DNA of 64,000 nt from Stygiolobus sp037389425 (GTDB lineage: Archaea > Thermoproteota > Thermoprotei_A > Sulfolobales > Sulfolobaceae): contig NZ_JBBHKR010000041.1 in NCBI RefSeq assembly GCF_037389425.1, positions 1 through 64,000 of the forward strand, read 5' to 3'. Position numbers and translations under genes: made by a program. The number at the start of each line of letters is the position of its first letter. The first letter of the stretch is position 1. The notes under the pieces were generated by a model, which saw nothing but the letters and a program-made list of their open reading frames with translations, was not told the origin of the DNA and searched no databases. Below, piece after piece: positions 20,994-28,909 of this stretch.

Positions 20994-21379
20994 GATGATA
21001 CAATTTGTTCAAGTCCTTTCATAATTTCAGATTCTACATGTTCTGTCCATAACATTTCTGGAACGTCTATGGCAAGGAATAAGGGTGAGAGTATTATAGT
21101 CTCTACAGCTGTAACAGCTAAGTTTTGTATCCATTTTCCTATGCCTGCTGTCACTTTTAATTGATTTCCTATCTTCTCGAAGGTAAATGTTAAAGCTCTA
21201 TCTGCAGCTATTAAATCCCTAAGAATTCCTCCCTTTTGAGCCTGGACTATTGCCTTACCGTTTTCCTCCCTATACTGTGTTTTAAAGCCTTTTTGTTGCA
21301 GATATGTTACGAACTGATTTATAATTTGTCCCACGTCTTTTTGTGTAGTATATACCTTTTCTTTTTTAAAGATTCCCAT
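20990..21379 (-). CDS. Unknown protein, family shared with 39801-40360 and 48873-49385
   Basis: This 129-residue protein has no recognised function. Its layout (N-terminal KKGFKTQYREENGKAIVQAQ, then AADRALTFTFEKIGNQLKV, and a hydrophobic stretch before VESEIMKGLEQIV) aligns with the frameshifted gene at 39801-40360 (AADRAFTVKLFGG, then IEHEIMKEIERLI) and loosely with 48873-49385. Unlike those, it lacks a C-terminal zinc ribbon. The hydrophobic part (residues 90-115) may be a membrane-inserting helix. Its stop overlaps elp3 by four bases on the opposite strand. The role is unknown. Confidence 0.75.
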   Translation of the reverse strand: MGIFKKEKVYTTQKDVGQIINQFVTYLQQKGFKTQYREENGKAIVQAQKGGILRDLIAADRALTFTFEKIGNQLKVTAGIGKWIQNLAVTAVETIILSPLFLAIDVPEMLWTEHVESEIMKGLEQIVSS

Positions 21380-21545
21380 ACGATTATACAGTCTCTCTCA
21401 CTAAAAAGTTTATTCATAAGAACTTAATTACTATAATAATAATATAAATTACTAAAGCTAAGAATATAATAATTGTAACAAGTAATAATAATAATTTTAA
21501 CCTTTACGAAAAAAGTTTTTTAGACGGTAACGAATTAGTCAAACT

Positions 21546-22166
21546 ATGAAAATAGTACGTCCACTATTCCTTTTCATCATAACCTTTGTCGGCGAGGTAG
21601 GACTCTTCCTCTTGTTTTCTTCATTTTATAACCCTGCCCTTGCCTCTGAGTTTGGAGGACTTACTGTAATTTATAACGGGTTGGTTTATAAGCCCTATTT
21701 TATCGTTCTCTTTACCATCTTTATCCATAACTTAGCAGTAGCTACACTGGATTTTATACCGTTAATGGGAGTCGCGATGATGGTATTTAGTATAATTGAG
21801 ACGGGATTGGTTGTTGCGATTAGCGGTTCTATTATAGGTACTCCAGGGTTAACTATATCTCTTTATCTCCTAACTTTACCGCACTCTTGGTTAGAATTGC
21901 CGGCATATGCAGTAGCCTCAGCTAGTGGTGTCTATTTTCTATTTGACGCGGCTGATAAAGGTTTAAGAAAGGCTCTGGTTAGGTTATTCTACATGTACTT
22001 AATGGTAGCGGTAGAACTTTTCGTAGCTGCGAGCTTTGAAGCTGGGGAAATAGTAGACAAGCCTTACGGTCTATTACCCTACTTGTTTTGGATCCCGGCT
22101 TTGCCTGCATTTTATTTTCTTATAACTTTCTACAAGTACTTTCAAAAGCTAGCGGATTGTAGCTAA
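21546..22166 (+). CDS. SpoIIM/DUF95-like integral membrane protein
   Basis: This 206-residue protein has about five to six transmembrane helices. The diagnostic stretch LTLPHSWLELPAYAVASASG (near residues 108-127) matches the 'LPHG-ELPA' signature of the stage II sporulation protein M family, which in archaea has no known sporulation role and is often next to membrane-organisation genes. It starts at ATG 21546 after an AT-rich leader and its 3' end overlaps the convergent zinc-ribbon gene by 18 bases. The function is unknown beyond the family. Confidence 0.8.
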   Translation: MKIVRPLFLFIITFVGEVGLFLLFSSFYNPALASEFGGLTVIYNGLVYKPYFIVLFTIFIHNLAVATLDFIPLMGVAMMVFSIIETGLVVAISGSIIGTPGLTISLYLLTLPHSWLELPAYAVASASGVYFLFDAADKGLRKALVRLFYMYLMVAVELFVAASFEAGEIVDKPYGLLPYLFWIPALPAFYFLITFYKYFQKLADCS

Positions 22167-22409
22167 TAAAACAGCCGTAAGGACTGCAGCTATCCCCAAA
22201 ATTAAAGCGTAAGTCGGGAAAGCCGGTTTTTGTGCCCTTGAAGTAGGAAGGCTTTGAGGATAGTAGTATGTTGGTAGAGGCTGAGAGAAGTAATAAGTCG
22301 GTTGGTAAAGACTCGGAAAAGTGGGCTGAATGTATAACGGATACCCACACCTCGCGCAATAGTTTGCTATATCCTTGTTAATATGCCCACATCTCGGACA
22401 TTGTTTCAT
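22149..22409 (-). CDS. Small zinc-ribbon protein with C-terminal membrane anchor
   Basis: This 86-residue protein starts with a zinc ribbon (CPRCGHINKDIANYCARCGY, two CXXC knuckles), has a Pro/Tyr/Gln-rich linker (QPTYYFSQPLP-like) and ends with one transmembrane helix (YALILGIAAVLTAVLLATI). It is similar in plan to the larger zinc-ribbon membrane protein at 31700-32698. Its ATG overlaps the stop of the upstream RNA methyltransferase gene by four bases, so they form an operon. The role is unknown; such ribbons usually mediate protein contacts. Confidence 0.85.
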   Translation of the reverse strand: MKQCPRCGHINKDIANYCARCGYPLYIQPTFPSLYQPTYYFSQPLPTYYYPQSLPTSRAQKPAFPTYALILGIAAVLTAVLLATIR

Positions 22410-23497
22410 AAGCTAAAGTCGAACTTCGATATAAAAAATCCTTCCGTATGGTGTACGTTAGGATAAAATCTAACTACCCTCATCCACACTCTACTCTTTT
22501 TGTAACCGTAGTTACTTTCATCTAATTTTAGCGGAACTAGATATTTTTCGTATCTCTCTGCATGTCTTTCGCCTTCTTCAGGGAATAAAGAACAAGTGGA
22601 GAACACAGTGGGTTTTCTCAACCTTCTAGCCTCCTCTAAGATTATTGCTTGTAATCTTGAGAGCCTTAACATATCGCTCTTATTTAGCCTCAGAAATACT
22701 GAAGGGTCGGAGGCAATGGTTCCGCTGTTAGTACATGGTGCGTCGATCAAGATTTTATCAGCTTTTTTCACCGGTAAATTAGCGCCGTCAGCAATAATTA
22801 ACTCAACGTTCTCTACTCCTAGTCTTCTCATTAGTTGTTTTTGTGTGTTGATCCTCTTCTGTGAAATGTCAACGGCAATTACATAGGACTTGTTGTTAGT
22901 TAGTTGCTGGATAAGCGAAGTCTTCATCCCGGGGGCACTACCTACTTCAAGGATTCTCTCACCGGGCTTAGGGTCTAGTACTATCACTGGGTAAACGCTG
23001 GCTTTATCTTGTATGACGATTTTCCCTTCTTTAAACTCTTTGAGATCTGAGATCCTCTTGTACGTTTTGATAATTTTATATAGGAAATCAAAGGTATCTT
23101 TTTCGACAGTTACGCCTTTTCTTTTAAGTTCTTCTATTGTGCTTTTGATATCTGTTTTAAGTGTGTTTATTCTAATCCAAGTGTCTTTAACGAGTAGTTC
23201 GTTACTCGACGTTACACCGGTTACAAGTTTCAATCTTAGTTCCGCCCATTCAGGCAGTTTAAAGGTTATGTTTTTATCGTCATTGAGTAATATTCTCACT
23301 ATTTCATAGACGTCTCTCCCAGGAAATAAGTAGGAAAAGTAGTAATATTTTTTAAGAACTTCCAGAAATTTTCTGTATAAACTTGTTCTCTCTCCCCTTA
23401 CACCGAGCGATTTATAAGCTATATCAAAAGCCCTTTCGGGAGAAATCTTATTCTTAAGTATAAGGCTTATAGCCTTAGCGTAAAGTTTTTCTTCCAT
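22406..23497 (-). CDS. RsmB/NSUN-type RNA (cytosine-5) methyltransferase
   Basis: This 363-residue SAM-dependent RNA m5C methyltransferase has an N-terminal helical NusB-like region (ERAFDIAYKSLGVRGERTSL). It is followed by the Rossmann methyltransferase: EVGSAPGMKTSLIQQL (SAM loop), VIAVDISQKRI, IDAPCTNSG (motif IV Cys near 253) and FSTCSLFPEEGE (motif VI catalytic Cys near 303). Both cysteines needed for catalysis and product release are present. The target (rRNA or tRNA) cannot be told from sequence. It is the first gene of a two-gene operon with the small zinc-ribbon protein. Confidence 0.92.
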   Translation of the reverse strand: MEEKLYAKAISLILKNKISPERAFDIAYKSLGVRGERTSLYRKFLEVLKKYYYFSYLFPGRDVYEIVRILLNDDKNITFKLPEWAELRLKLVTGVTSSNELLVKDTWIRINTLKTDIKSTIEELKRKGVTVEKDTFDFLYKIIKTYKRISDLKEFKEGKIVIQDKASVYPVIVLDPKPGERILEVGSAPGMKTSLIQQLTNNKSYVIAVDISQKRINTQKQLMRRLGVENVELIIADGANLPVKKADKILIDAPCTNSGTIASDPSVFLRLNKSDMLRLSRLQAIILEEARRLRKPTVFSTCSLFPEEGERHAERYEKYLVPLKLDESNYGYKKSRVWMRVVRFYPNVHHTEGFFISKFDFSL

Positions 23498-23638
23498 TTT
23501 ATGATGGTTACAATTCTTTCCCGGTCCTCTTATTATTTTTGCCGAGCTTTATTATTGAGCTAACGAGTGTAGGCCTTTTTCTATGTTTAATAATTGTAGA
23601 CGTTTGGCTTTGTGAAGATAAAGTTAAATACCTAATCG

Positions 23639-23884
23639 ATGGTGATTAACTTGGGTGTTATATTGGCGGAAACTGCTCATAAGGTGCTAGCCGAATCTTT
23701 GGGTTCAACAGTTCTTGTGAAATTAAAAGGTGATAAAGTAGTGAGGGGCACATTGAAAAGTTACGATATGCATATGAATTTGGTGTTAGAAAACTCCGAA
23801 GAGGTTATGAGTGATGGAAGTACTAGAAAGGTCGGAACTATAATAATAAGGGGAGATAACGTTATTCTAGTGTCACCCATTTAA
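23639..23884 (+). CDS. Sm-like archaeal protein (SmAP)
   Basis: This 81-residue LSm/Sm-fold protein forms a ring that binds U-rich RNA. Sm1 is VLVKLKGDKVVRGTLKSYD followed by MHMNLVLEN, and Sm2 is GTIIIRGDNVILVSP; the RNA-contact residues D-x-H/M-N and R-G-D-N are intact. The longest frame starts at ATG 23639, but relatives begin near 'LAETAHKVLAES', so a TTG at 23651 or 23663 is also possible. The 3' end overlaps the convergent HxlR gene by 12 bases. Confidence 0.93.
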   Translation: MVINLGVILAETAHKVLAESLGSTVLVKLKGDKVVRGTLKSYDMHMNLVLENSEEVMSDGSTRKVGTIIIRGDNVILVSPI

Positions 23885-24193
23885 GGCATATTTGCTTCCC
23901 CATCTTCTAAGTTCCTCATAAATGCTCCTCAATTCTCTACCTTTTTCAGTTAGTTCGTACTTAACCCGAAAGGGTCTATCACTGACTATGGTTCTCTTTA
24001 TTAAACCCGATTCTTCTAATTCCTTTAGGGTAGTTGAAAGTGTCTTTGAATTTAGTCCAGTTAGTTTTTCCAGTTCGTTAAATCCCTTACCTCCGTCGAA
24101 TAGGTAATAAATTACTATCATTTTTCTCTCGTTTCCGAAAATTTTAATTGACTCTATTACGGGACATAATTTACTTTTTTCACTTACTTTCAT
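23873..24193 (-). CDS. HxlR-family winged-helix regulator
   Basis: This 106-residue single-domain transcription factor follows the HxlR layout: N-terminal Cys (KLCPVIESIKIFGNERKMI), then FNELEKLTGLNSKTLSTTLK (recognition helix) and GLIKRTIVSDRPFRVKYELT (wing), then TEKGRELRSIYEELRRWG. The conserved Cys10 could sense oxidants or electrophiles, as in some HxlR proteins. It is upstream-divergent from the CDGSH gene (gap of 67 bases), which is a plausible target. It overlaps the Sm gene by 12 bases at the 3' end. Confidence 0.88.
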   Translation of the reverse strand: MKVSEKSKLCPVIESIKIFGNERKMIVIYYLFDGGKGFNELEKLTGLNSKTLSTTLKELEESGLIKRTIVSDRPFRVKYELTEKGRELRSIYEELRRWGSKYALNG

Positions 24194-24260
24194 TTCGAAA
24201 GTCAGTTATTTGTATATCACTCACTGTATAAATATTTTTCCTTATCTATTATAACTTGCA

Positions 24261-24473
24261 ATGGCTAGGTTAGTAAGGCATGACAAAAACTTTCCTTATC
24301 AAGTAAAGGCTAGTAATGGAGAGGTTTTTTACATATGTGCGTGCGGTTTGTCTAAGAATAAGCCTTTCTGTGACGGTTCTCATAAAAGGACGCAAGACGA
24401 GAATCCTAATGAAATATACGTATATGACAACGAGAATAGAGTAAAAATCTCCACCTCTTACCCGCAGACGTAA
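24261..24473 (+). CDS. CDGSH iron-sulfur domain protein
   Basis: This 70-residue single-domain CDGSH (mitoNEET-type) protein binds a [2Fe-2S] cluster through three Cys and one His. The full motif is present: C26-A-C28-GLSKNKPF-C37-DGS-H41. No membrane segment is present, so it is soluble. Leaderless transcription is likely (AAATATTTTTCC about 30 bases upstream). It lies divergent from an HxlR regulator, which may control it. A role in redox sensing or electron transfer is inferred from the family. Confidence 0.93.
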   Translation: MARLVRHDKNFPYQVKASNGEVFYICACGLSKNKPFCDGSHKRTQDENPNEIYVYDNENRVKISTSYPQT

Positions 24474-24484
24474 GGTAAAAATGT

Positions 24485-24880
24485 TTAAGCAGTTTCTAAA
24501 ATAACTTTCTTTTTCTCAACTAAAGTTTTCTTTAAAGTATCTCTAGTGTTCAGTATGAGTTTATATACATCTTCACTGAGTTTTTTGCTTACTAATTCTT
24601 TGTTAGCCCTATACATATAAACTGGTCTTCCCTTCTTACCATCAGTTATTATCTTCTCTCTCTCGATTAGTCCTTTACTTAGCAAGGTGTTAAGTGCCTT
24701 GTTAACCGAGGCTTTGCTTACTTTTAGTACTTCCGCTAGTTCGTCTGCCGAATACTCTTGTCCTCTGCTTAACAATATGTGCAATACTTCTACTTCTCCT
24801 ATTCCGAGTCCGTACATGAACGAAATTACTTCATGAATGTCTACTTCTCTTCCATCGGGGAATTTTATCTTACTTGCCAT
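24485..24880 (-). CDS. MarR/TrmB-like winged-helix transcription regulator
   Basis: This protein of about 131 residues has an N-terminal segment (DIHEVISFMYGLGIGEVEVL), a winged helix (YSADELAEVLKVSKASVNKA recognition helix; RPVYMYRANKE wing) and a C-terminal helix for dimerisation (LILNTRDTLKKTLVEKKKVI). It resembles crenarchaeal TrmB/MarR/Lrs14-size regulators. ATG 24880 is preferred; a GTG three codons earlier (24889) is possible. A perfect palindrome CATTTGT-TCC-ACAAATG overlies the start and another CATTTGT half-site lies above the TATA box, which implies autoregulation. Confidence 0.82.
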   Translation of the reverse strand: MASKIKFPDGREVDIHEVISFMYGLGIGEVEVLHILLSRGQEYSADELAEVLKVSKASVNKALNTLLSKGLIEREKIITDGKKGRPVYMYRANKELVSKKLSEDVYKLILNTRDTLKKTLVEKKKVILETA

Positions 24881-24963
24881 TTGTTCCACAAATGATTATT
24901 TTGCATTCAGAAACTAAAAAACACTATATATTTAAAAATATACATTTGTGTACATTTTAACAT
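24878..24963. promoter_or_regulatory. Promoter with palindromic operator sites
   Basis: The 17-base palindrome CATTTGTTCCACAAATG spans 24878-24894 over the start codon of the regulator gene. On the minus strand the TATA-like TTTTTAAATATATAG lies near 24925-24938, and TACATTTGTGTACAT at 24941-24955 carries a second CATTTGT half-site upstream of it. Placement on both sides of the TATA box suits repression by the encoded winged-helix protein. Confidence 0.55.
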
Positions 24964-25009
24964 AGTTTAAGGGAGCGTTACAAGTTTTTCGTAAATTAAT
25001 TTATAGGCT

Positions 25010-25315
25010 TTATTCTTTAAACTTTGATAGAACGTCTTGTAGTTTGGTCTCTAGCTCTTCTTTTTCATGAATAACATTTACATATTTTTCAAGAATTTGT
25101 AGAAGTTTATTTCCTTCCTCTGTTACACTGTAATACGAGCTTTTGCCCTCTTGCTCTTCCTTCAAATATCCGTTTCTCACAAGTATTTCAAGATATTTTT
25201 TTAGCTCTGCAAAATTCAATGCCGAAGCGTACATAATTTTTGTCTTGTTAGTCCTCTCTCTGCACGCGTTTAGGATACTATATATTATCTCAGCTGTGCT
25301 CCTTTTCTTAGTCAT
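25010..25315 (-). CDS. Sso10a-type DNA-binding protein
   Basis: This 101-residue winged-helix protein has a long C-terminal coiled coil, matching the Sso10a chromatin family of Sulfolobales. Signs are KKRSTAEIIYSILNAC at the N-terminus, TNKTKIMYASALNFAELKKY (recognition helix with the family's KT-IMY), YYSVTEEGNKLLQ (wing) and EKEELETKLQDVLSKFKE (antiparallel coiled-coil dimer arm). The start is ATG 25315 (MTKKRST); the frame is open 17 codons further but that extension is not family-like. It is likely an abundant dimer that bridges or bends DNA. Confidence 0.85.
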   Translation of the reverse strand: MTKKRSTAEIIYSILNACRERTNKTKIMYASALNFAELKKYLEILVRNGYLKEEQEGKSSYYSVTEEGNKLLQILEKYVNVIHEKEELETKLQDVLSKFKE

Positions 25316-25440
25316 TAGTTTTGTGATAGAAAGATCAATAATATAAAGTAAACTAACATCTATCAAAATTATATCACTGTATTAATAGTAATTAATTACT
25401 TTTGATTAACTCTAACGCTTTATTAAACATCGTGCATTAT

Positions 25441-25767
25441 ATGCTATCAGATCTCAGGCTAATAGATAACAAATTTGTAGAGTTATTACTAGAAGAGTAT
25501 TTCCTAGATAATAACTCTGTTGTTAATGACTTCTATATAGTCAAGGTGGCTGAGGATGTAAGAAGAAAGGTTTACAGATTTAAGGTTTGGTTGTTCAGGT
25601 CTCTTGATAATAAAGTTGACGGTTTCGTAGGTTATTTATTCTTTTATAAGACGAAAGTAGTGATTAGATTGCCGGTAGTTAAAGACGTAGATATAAGCGA
25701 GGAGTTAATAGATAAGGTCGTAAATCTTTACGAAAAGATCTATCTTAGGAAGAGGATTTATGAATAA
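25441..25767 (+). CDS. Unknown protein
   Basis: This protein of about 108 residues is from ATG 25441 (MLSDLRLIDNKF); TTG 25402 would add 13 residues. Charged helices flank a beta-rich centre (VDGFVGYLFFYKTKVVIRLP). No domain is recognised. It converges with the next gene, their 3' ends overlapping by 23 bases. Confidence 0.55.
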   Translation: MLSDLRLIDNKFVELLLEEYFLDNNSVVNDFYIVKVAEDVRRKVYRFKVWLFRSLDNKVDGFVGYLFFYKTKVVIRLPVVKDVDISEELIDKVVNLYEKIYLRKRIYE

Positions 25768-26275
25768 GGAAGTCTTTAAGCCACTCTATAGTTTTATCGT
25801 CATTATTATTTTCTAAGAAATTTACGAATATGTTAGTGAAATCTTCTTTTGTCCTAGTCCTTTCAGAAATGTCTTTTATTGCTCTTATTGCAGTTACTTT
25901 AGCAATCTTGTACTTTTTCTCTTCTTTTTCTCTCAGTAATATTACTGAATCGTTATAAAGTATAATGCGTAAATATAGCAATTCATTTTCATCTATCAAG
26001 TCGTATTCGACTCCGTATACTCCCTCAATTAACTTGCTTCCGTCATCAAAGTTTTTCAATATTTTTCTATAATTATCAAAGCTACCTTTTATGATAATTA
26101 TTCCTAAAGGTCTAAGATATATTTTTAAGGTTTTTACTATTTCTTCCTCTTTACAAATAAATTTCTCGTGTTTTATTAAATGTCTTATATCATCCTCAAA
26201 TACAACCTTCCCTTTGATCAAGTTACTATTAAAGAGAATGTCAAGTACTGTTAACGCTTCTTTTTCGCATTCCAT
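25745..26275 (-). CDS. Unknown protein
   Basis: This 176-residue protein has alternating helices and strands, is rich in Lys/Glu/Ile, and lacks membrane segments, Cys clusters or catalytic motifs that I recognise. The N-terminal part (KEALTVLDILFNSNLIKGKV) could be a helix-turn-helix-like helical bundle, and the middle (YDLIDENELLYLRIILYND) is beta-rich. It lies upstream-to-downstream with two further unknown minus-strand genes (26379-27044, 27129-27404). The gaps of about 100 bases suggest separate or loosely linked transcription. Confidence 0.65.
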   Translation of the reverse strand: MECEKEALTVLDILFNSNLIKGKVVFEDDIRHLIKHEKFICKEEEIVKTLKIYLRPLGIIIIKGSFDNYRKILKNFDDGSKLIEGVYGVEYDLIDENELLYLRIILYNDSVILLREKEEKKYKIAKVTAIRAIKDISERTRTKEDFTNIFVNFLENNNDDKTIEWLKDFLIHKSSS

Positions 26276-26378
26276 ATGGCTTATTTTGAATATATCTTTT
26301 TAAACCCATTTTACCACTTGACACTGTAAATTTCTTGTAGGTTCAAATAATAAGGAAAAGGAAAAGTTCTTTTCAGTA

Positions 26379-27044
26379 TCATTCGTTGAATATAAACCAT
26401 CCTGTATAAAGCTTTATTATTTTCCCGTAAGTCTTTTCAAGACGTTCTAATACATCTTCAACGTCTTTATATCTGCTTTCTACTTTTATTCCCGTTAGTT
26501 CTGTTCCTTCCTTTACAGTCTTGAATTTTATTCCTCTTTCTTTAAATTCTGATAGTAATATCGCAGTTATCCATGTCTGTAAGTGGACGAAGTCGTTCTT
26601 AGGTAGCTCTAATATCTCAGAGTTCCCTTCTAATTTTTTAAGGGTATTGATATTATACTCGTAAGCATTATATTCATAATCAAAATATTTCTCATAAGGG
26701 AATAGCCCTATTGTGTTTTTCACTTTTTCCCACTCTTCACCTACCTCTTTCATATACTTATCTCTTTTTTCAAGACCAATACCGAAGAGTAAGAACACAA
26801 GAGATATTGAAGACTTAAGCCCTATGATGTTATATTTCTTCTTAATTAAATTAACTACTTCTGAGAGTAACTCCTCTTCAATCCTTATATAATCGCTTAA
26901 TCTTAGTAAATCTCCGTTTATGGTTCGTCCATTTTCTATGAGAGATTTTAATTTATTATTCCTACCTTTATCGTCTAGATTTAATACTGTAAAGATTTCT
27001 AGGTCTTGAATGTCTCTCTTTATTAGGCACTTACTAATCTGCAT
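26379..27044 (-). CDS. Unknown protein
   Basis: This 221-residue protein has a helical centre (EEELLSEVVNLIKKKYNIIG, then ISLVFLLFGIGLEKRDKYM) and an alpha/beta C-terminus ending in LYTGWFIFNE. One hydrophobic stretch (residues 78-90) is too short for a confident membrane span. The family is not recognised. It is the middle of three consecutive unknown minus-strand genes. Confidence 0.65.
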   Translation of the reverse strand: MQISKCLIKRDIQDLEIFTVLNLDDKGRNNKLKSLIENGRTINGDLLRLSDYIRIEEELLSEVVNLIKKKYNIIGLKSSISLVFLLFGIGLEKRDKYMKEVGEEWEKVKNTIGLFPYEKYFDYEYNAYEYNINTLKKLEGNSEILELPKNDFVHLQTWITAILLSEFKERGIKFKTVKEGTELTGIKVESRYKDVEDVLERLEKTYGKIIKLYTGWFIFNE

Positions 27045-27128
27045 CTACAATAATATTAACTAGGATATTAGTATTTAATTTTTACGATAATATTCTACAC
27101 TAACAATATTTAACTTATTATAGTAAAA

Positions 27129-27404
27129 TTAATATAGCACGTATAATTTACCTTTAATTTCCGGCAATTTCATTACTATTACAGAAAGTTCTCTCCTAAC
27201 ACTCTTAATTTGACTCCTTATGTTACAATCAAAATCTTCCGGAACAATTATAATTACGTTCTTTACGTCTTTTGGAATAATGAAGTTTATGAATTTCCCC
27301 CAATCAATTACCAGTGAAATAGTCACAGATAGTTCATGAGTGACATTAAATTTCGAAATGAGTTCCCTAATCATGTCATTCTTTATGACTTCTAGTATCT
27401 CCAT
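27129..27404 (-). CDS. Small unknown protein
   Basis: This 91-residue protein has an N-terminal helix (LEVIKNDMIRELISKFNVT) and then several strands (KNVIIIVPEDFDCNI, ELSVIVMKLPEIKGKLYVLY). No motif is recognised. Transcription runs away from the photolyase gene, so the 200-base gap above it carries two divergent promoters. Confidence 0.6.
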   Translation of the reverse strand: MEILEVIKNDMIRELISKFNVTHELSVTISLVIDWGKFINFIIPKDVKNVIIIVPEDFDCNIRSQIKSVRRELSVIVMKLPEIKGKLYVLY

Positions 27405-27608
27405 CTCTGTAGTCTTATTACATAAGCGGTTTACACAATATAAGTATTTTCCATAAATCTTTTATAAAAAGCGGTAGCTAAATTTTAACTTGTCTATAAG
27501 TAAAATTAGTTAGACGCTGGGATACTGAGCGGTGATTATAGGACCACCGGACTGATATATGATGTTTTAGGACAAACTCATTTAAATTGAGAACGAGATA
27601 GGAGTAAC

Positions 27609-28901
27609 GTGAAATGTGCGTTCGTATTCAGGCGTGATTTAAGAATATATGATAATACAGGGTTGGTTGAAGCTTCTTATGATTGCGATGAGATAATTCC
27701 TTTGTTCATAGTTGATCCTAGGCAAATGTTACACAACAATTACAAATCGGAGTTTGCGTCATCTTTTATGATAAACTCCTTGATAGAGCTTGACACAGAG
27801 TTGAGGACTAAATGGGATGCAAAATTAAACGTGTTCTTTGGTAATGCTGAAGAGGTTATAAAGAAGTTAGACGTAAACGCAATCTACGTGAATGAGGATT
27901 ACACACCTTTTGCTATACAAAGAGACGAAAAAATGAGAGAAAACGCTTTGTCTAAAGGGATAAAGTTTCTCTCATTTACCGATGTGTTATTATCTCCTAA
28001 AGAATTAAAGCCAACTAGGAGTTTTTCAGCATTTTATAAAAAGGCATTACAGTATAAGGTTAGAGAGCCTAGAGATGTTAGGGATGGAGTAAATTTTACC
28101 GTTATGGAAGACAGCATGGATGTGGACTTTTTGAAATCTTTCATAAAAGTTGAGTCTCCACTACTTAAAGGAGGTAGATCTGAAGGGTTAAAGTTACTTG
28201 AGAGAAAGGTGGATTTTAAAAGGAGGGATTATCCTGCGGAGAAGAACTACACTATGTTGTCCCCCCATTTGAAGTTCGGAACTTTGTCTATTAGGGAAAC
28301 TTATTACAAGAAGAGGGATGATCCTGCGTTTATAAGGGAGCTATATTGGAGGGATTTTTACACGCTCTTAGCTTATTATAACCCTTATATTTTCGGACAC
28401 TGTTACAGAAGGGAATTTGATTCGATAAATTGGGAGAATAATGAAGAGTATTTTGAAGCTTGGAAACAAGGTAGAACCGGTTATCCAATAGTCGATGCTG
28501 CTATGAGGGCTTTAAATAATTCTGGCTTTATCAACGGTAGACTTAGAATGATAGTTGCATTCTTCTTGACGAAGGTATTATTTGTGGATTGGCGGTGGGG
28601 GGAGAAGTATTTCGCAACTAAACTCATCGATTATGACCCAGCGATTAACAACGGGAATTGGCAATGGGTAGCGTCTACCGGAACGGATTATATTTTCAGG
28701 GTTTTTGACCCATGGAAACAACAAGAAAAGTTTGATCCCGAAGCAAAGTTTATAAAAGAGTGGATAGAGGAATTAAGGGATTACCCCCCTTCGGTTATAC
28801 ATAAGGTATATGAGTATAATATACCAGCTTATCCTAAACCTATTGTTGACTGGAGAGAAAGAGTAGAGTTTGTAAAAAGAGTTTTTAGATTTGAACAATA
28901 G
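27609..28901 (+). CDS. phr: Deoxyribodipyrimidine photolyase
   Basis: This 430-residue class I CPD photolyase / cryptochrome-family flavoprotein repairs UV-induced pyrimidine dimers with light. The N-terminal antenna-binding Rossmann domain starts FVFRRDLRIYDNTGL. The C-terminal FAD domain has GRTGYPIVDAAMRALNNSGF, RLRMIVAFFLTKVLFVDWRW, YDPAINNGNWQWVASTGTD and RVFDPWKQQEKFD, the most conserved stretches of the family. It starts at GTG 27609 after GGAGTAAC. Only eight bases separate its stop from the membrane kinase gene, so the two may be co-transcribed. Confidence 0.97.
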   Translation: MKCAFVFRRDLRIYDNTGLVEASYDCDEIIPLFIVDPRQMLHNNYKSEFASSFMINSLIELDTELRTKWDAKLNVFFGNAEEVIKKLDVNAIYVNEDYTPFAIQRDEKMRENALSKGIKFLSFTDVLLSPKELKPTRSFSAFYKKALQYKVREPRDVRDGVNFTVMEDSMDVDFLKSFIKVESPLLKGGRSEGLKLLERKVDFKRRDYPAEKNYTMLSPHLKFGTLSIRETYYKKRDDPAFIRELYWRDFYTLLAYYNPYIFGHCYRREFDSINWENNEEYFEAWKQGRTGYPIVDAAMRALNNSGFINGRLRMIVAFFLTKVLFVDWRWGEKYFATKLIDYDPAINNGNWQWVASTGTDYIFRVFDPWKQQEKFDPEAKFIKEWIEELRDYPPSVIHKVYEYNIPAYPKPIVDWRERVEFVKRVFRFEQ

Positions 28902-28909
28902 TACAATTT

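Noticed and set aside
27480..27570. Possible C/D-box sRNA upstream of the photolyase (two CTGA boxes and a TGATTA)
   Set aside because: No proper C box (RTGATGA) was found at the 5' side and the guide-like stretches show no clear match to the rRNA in the window.
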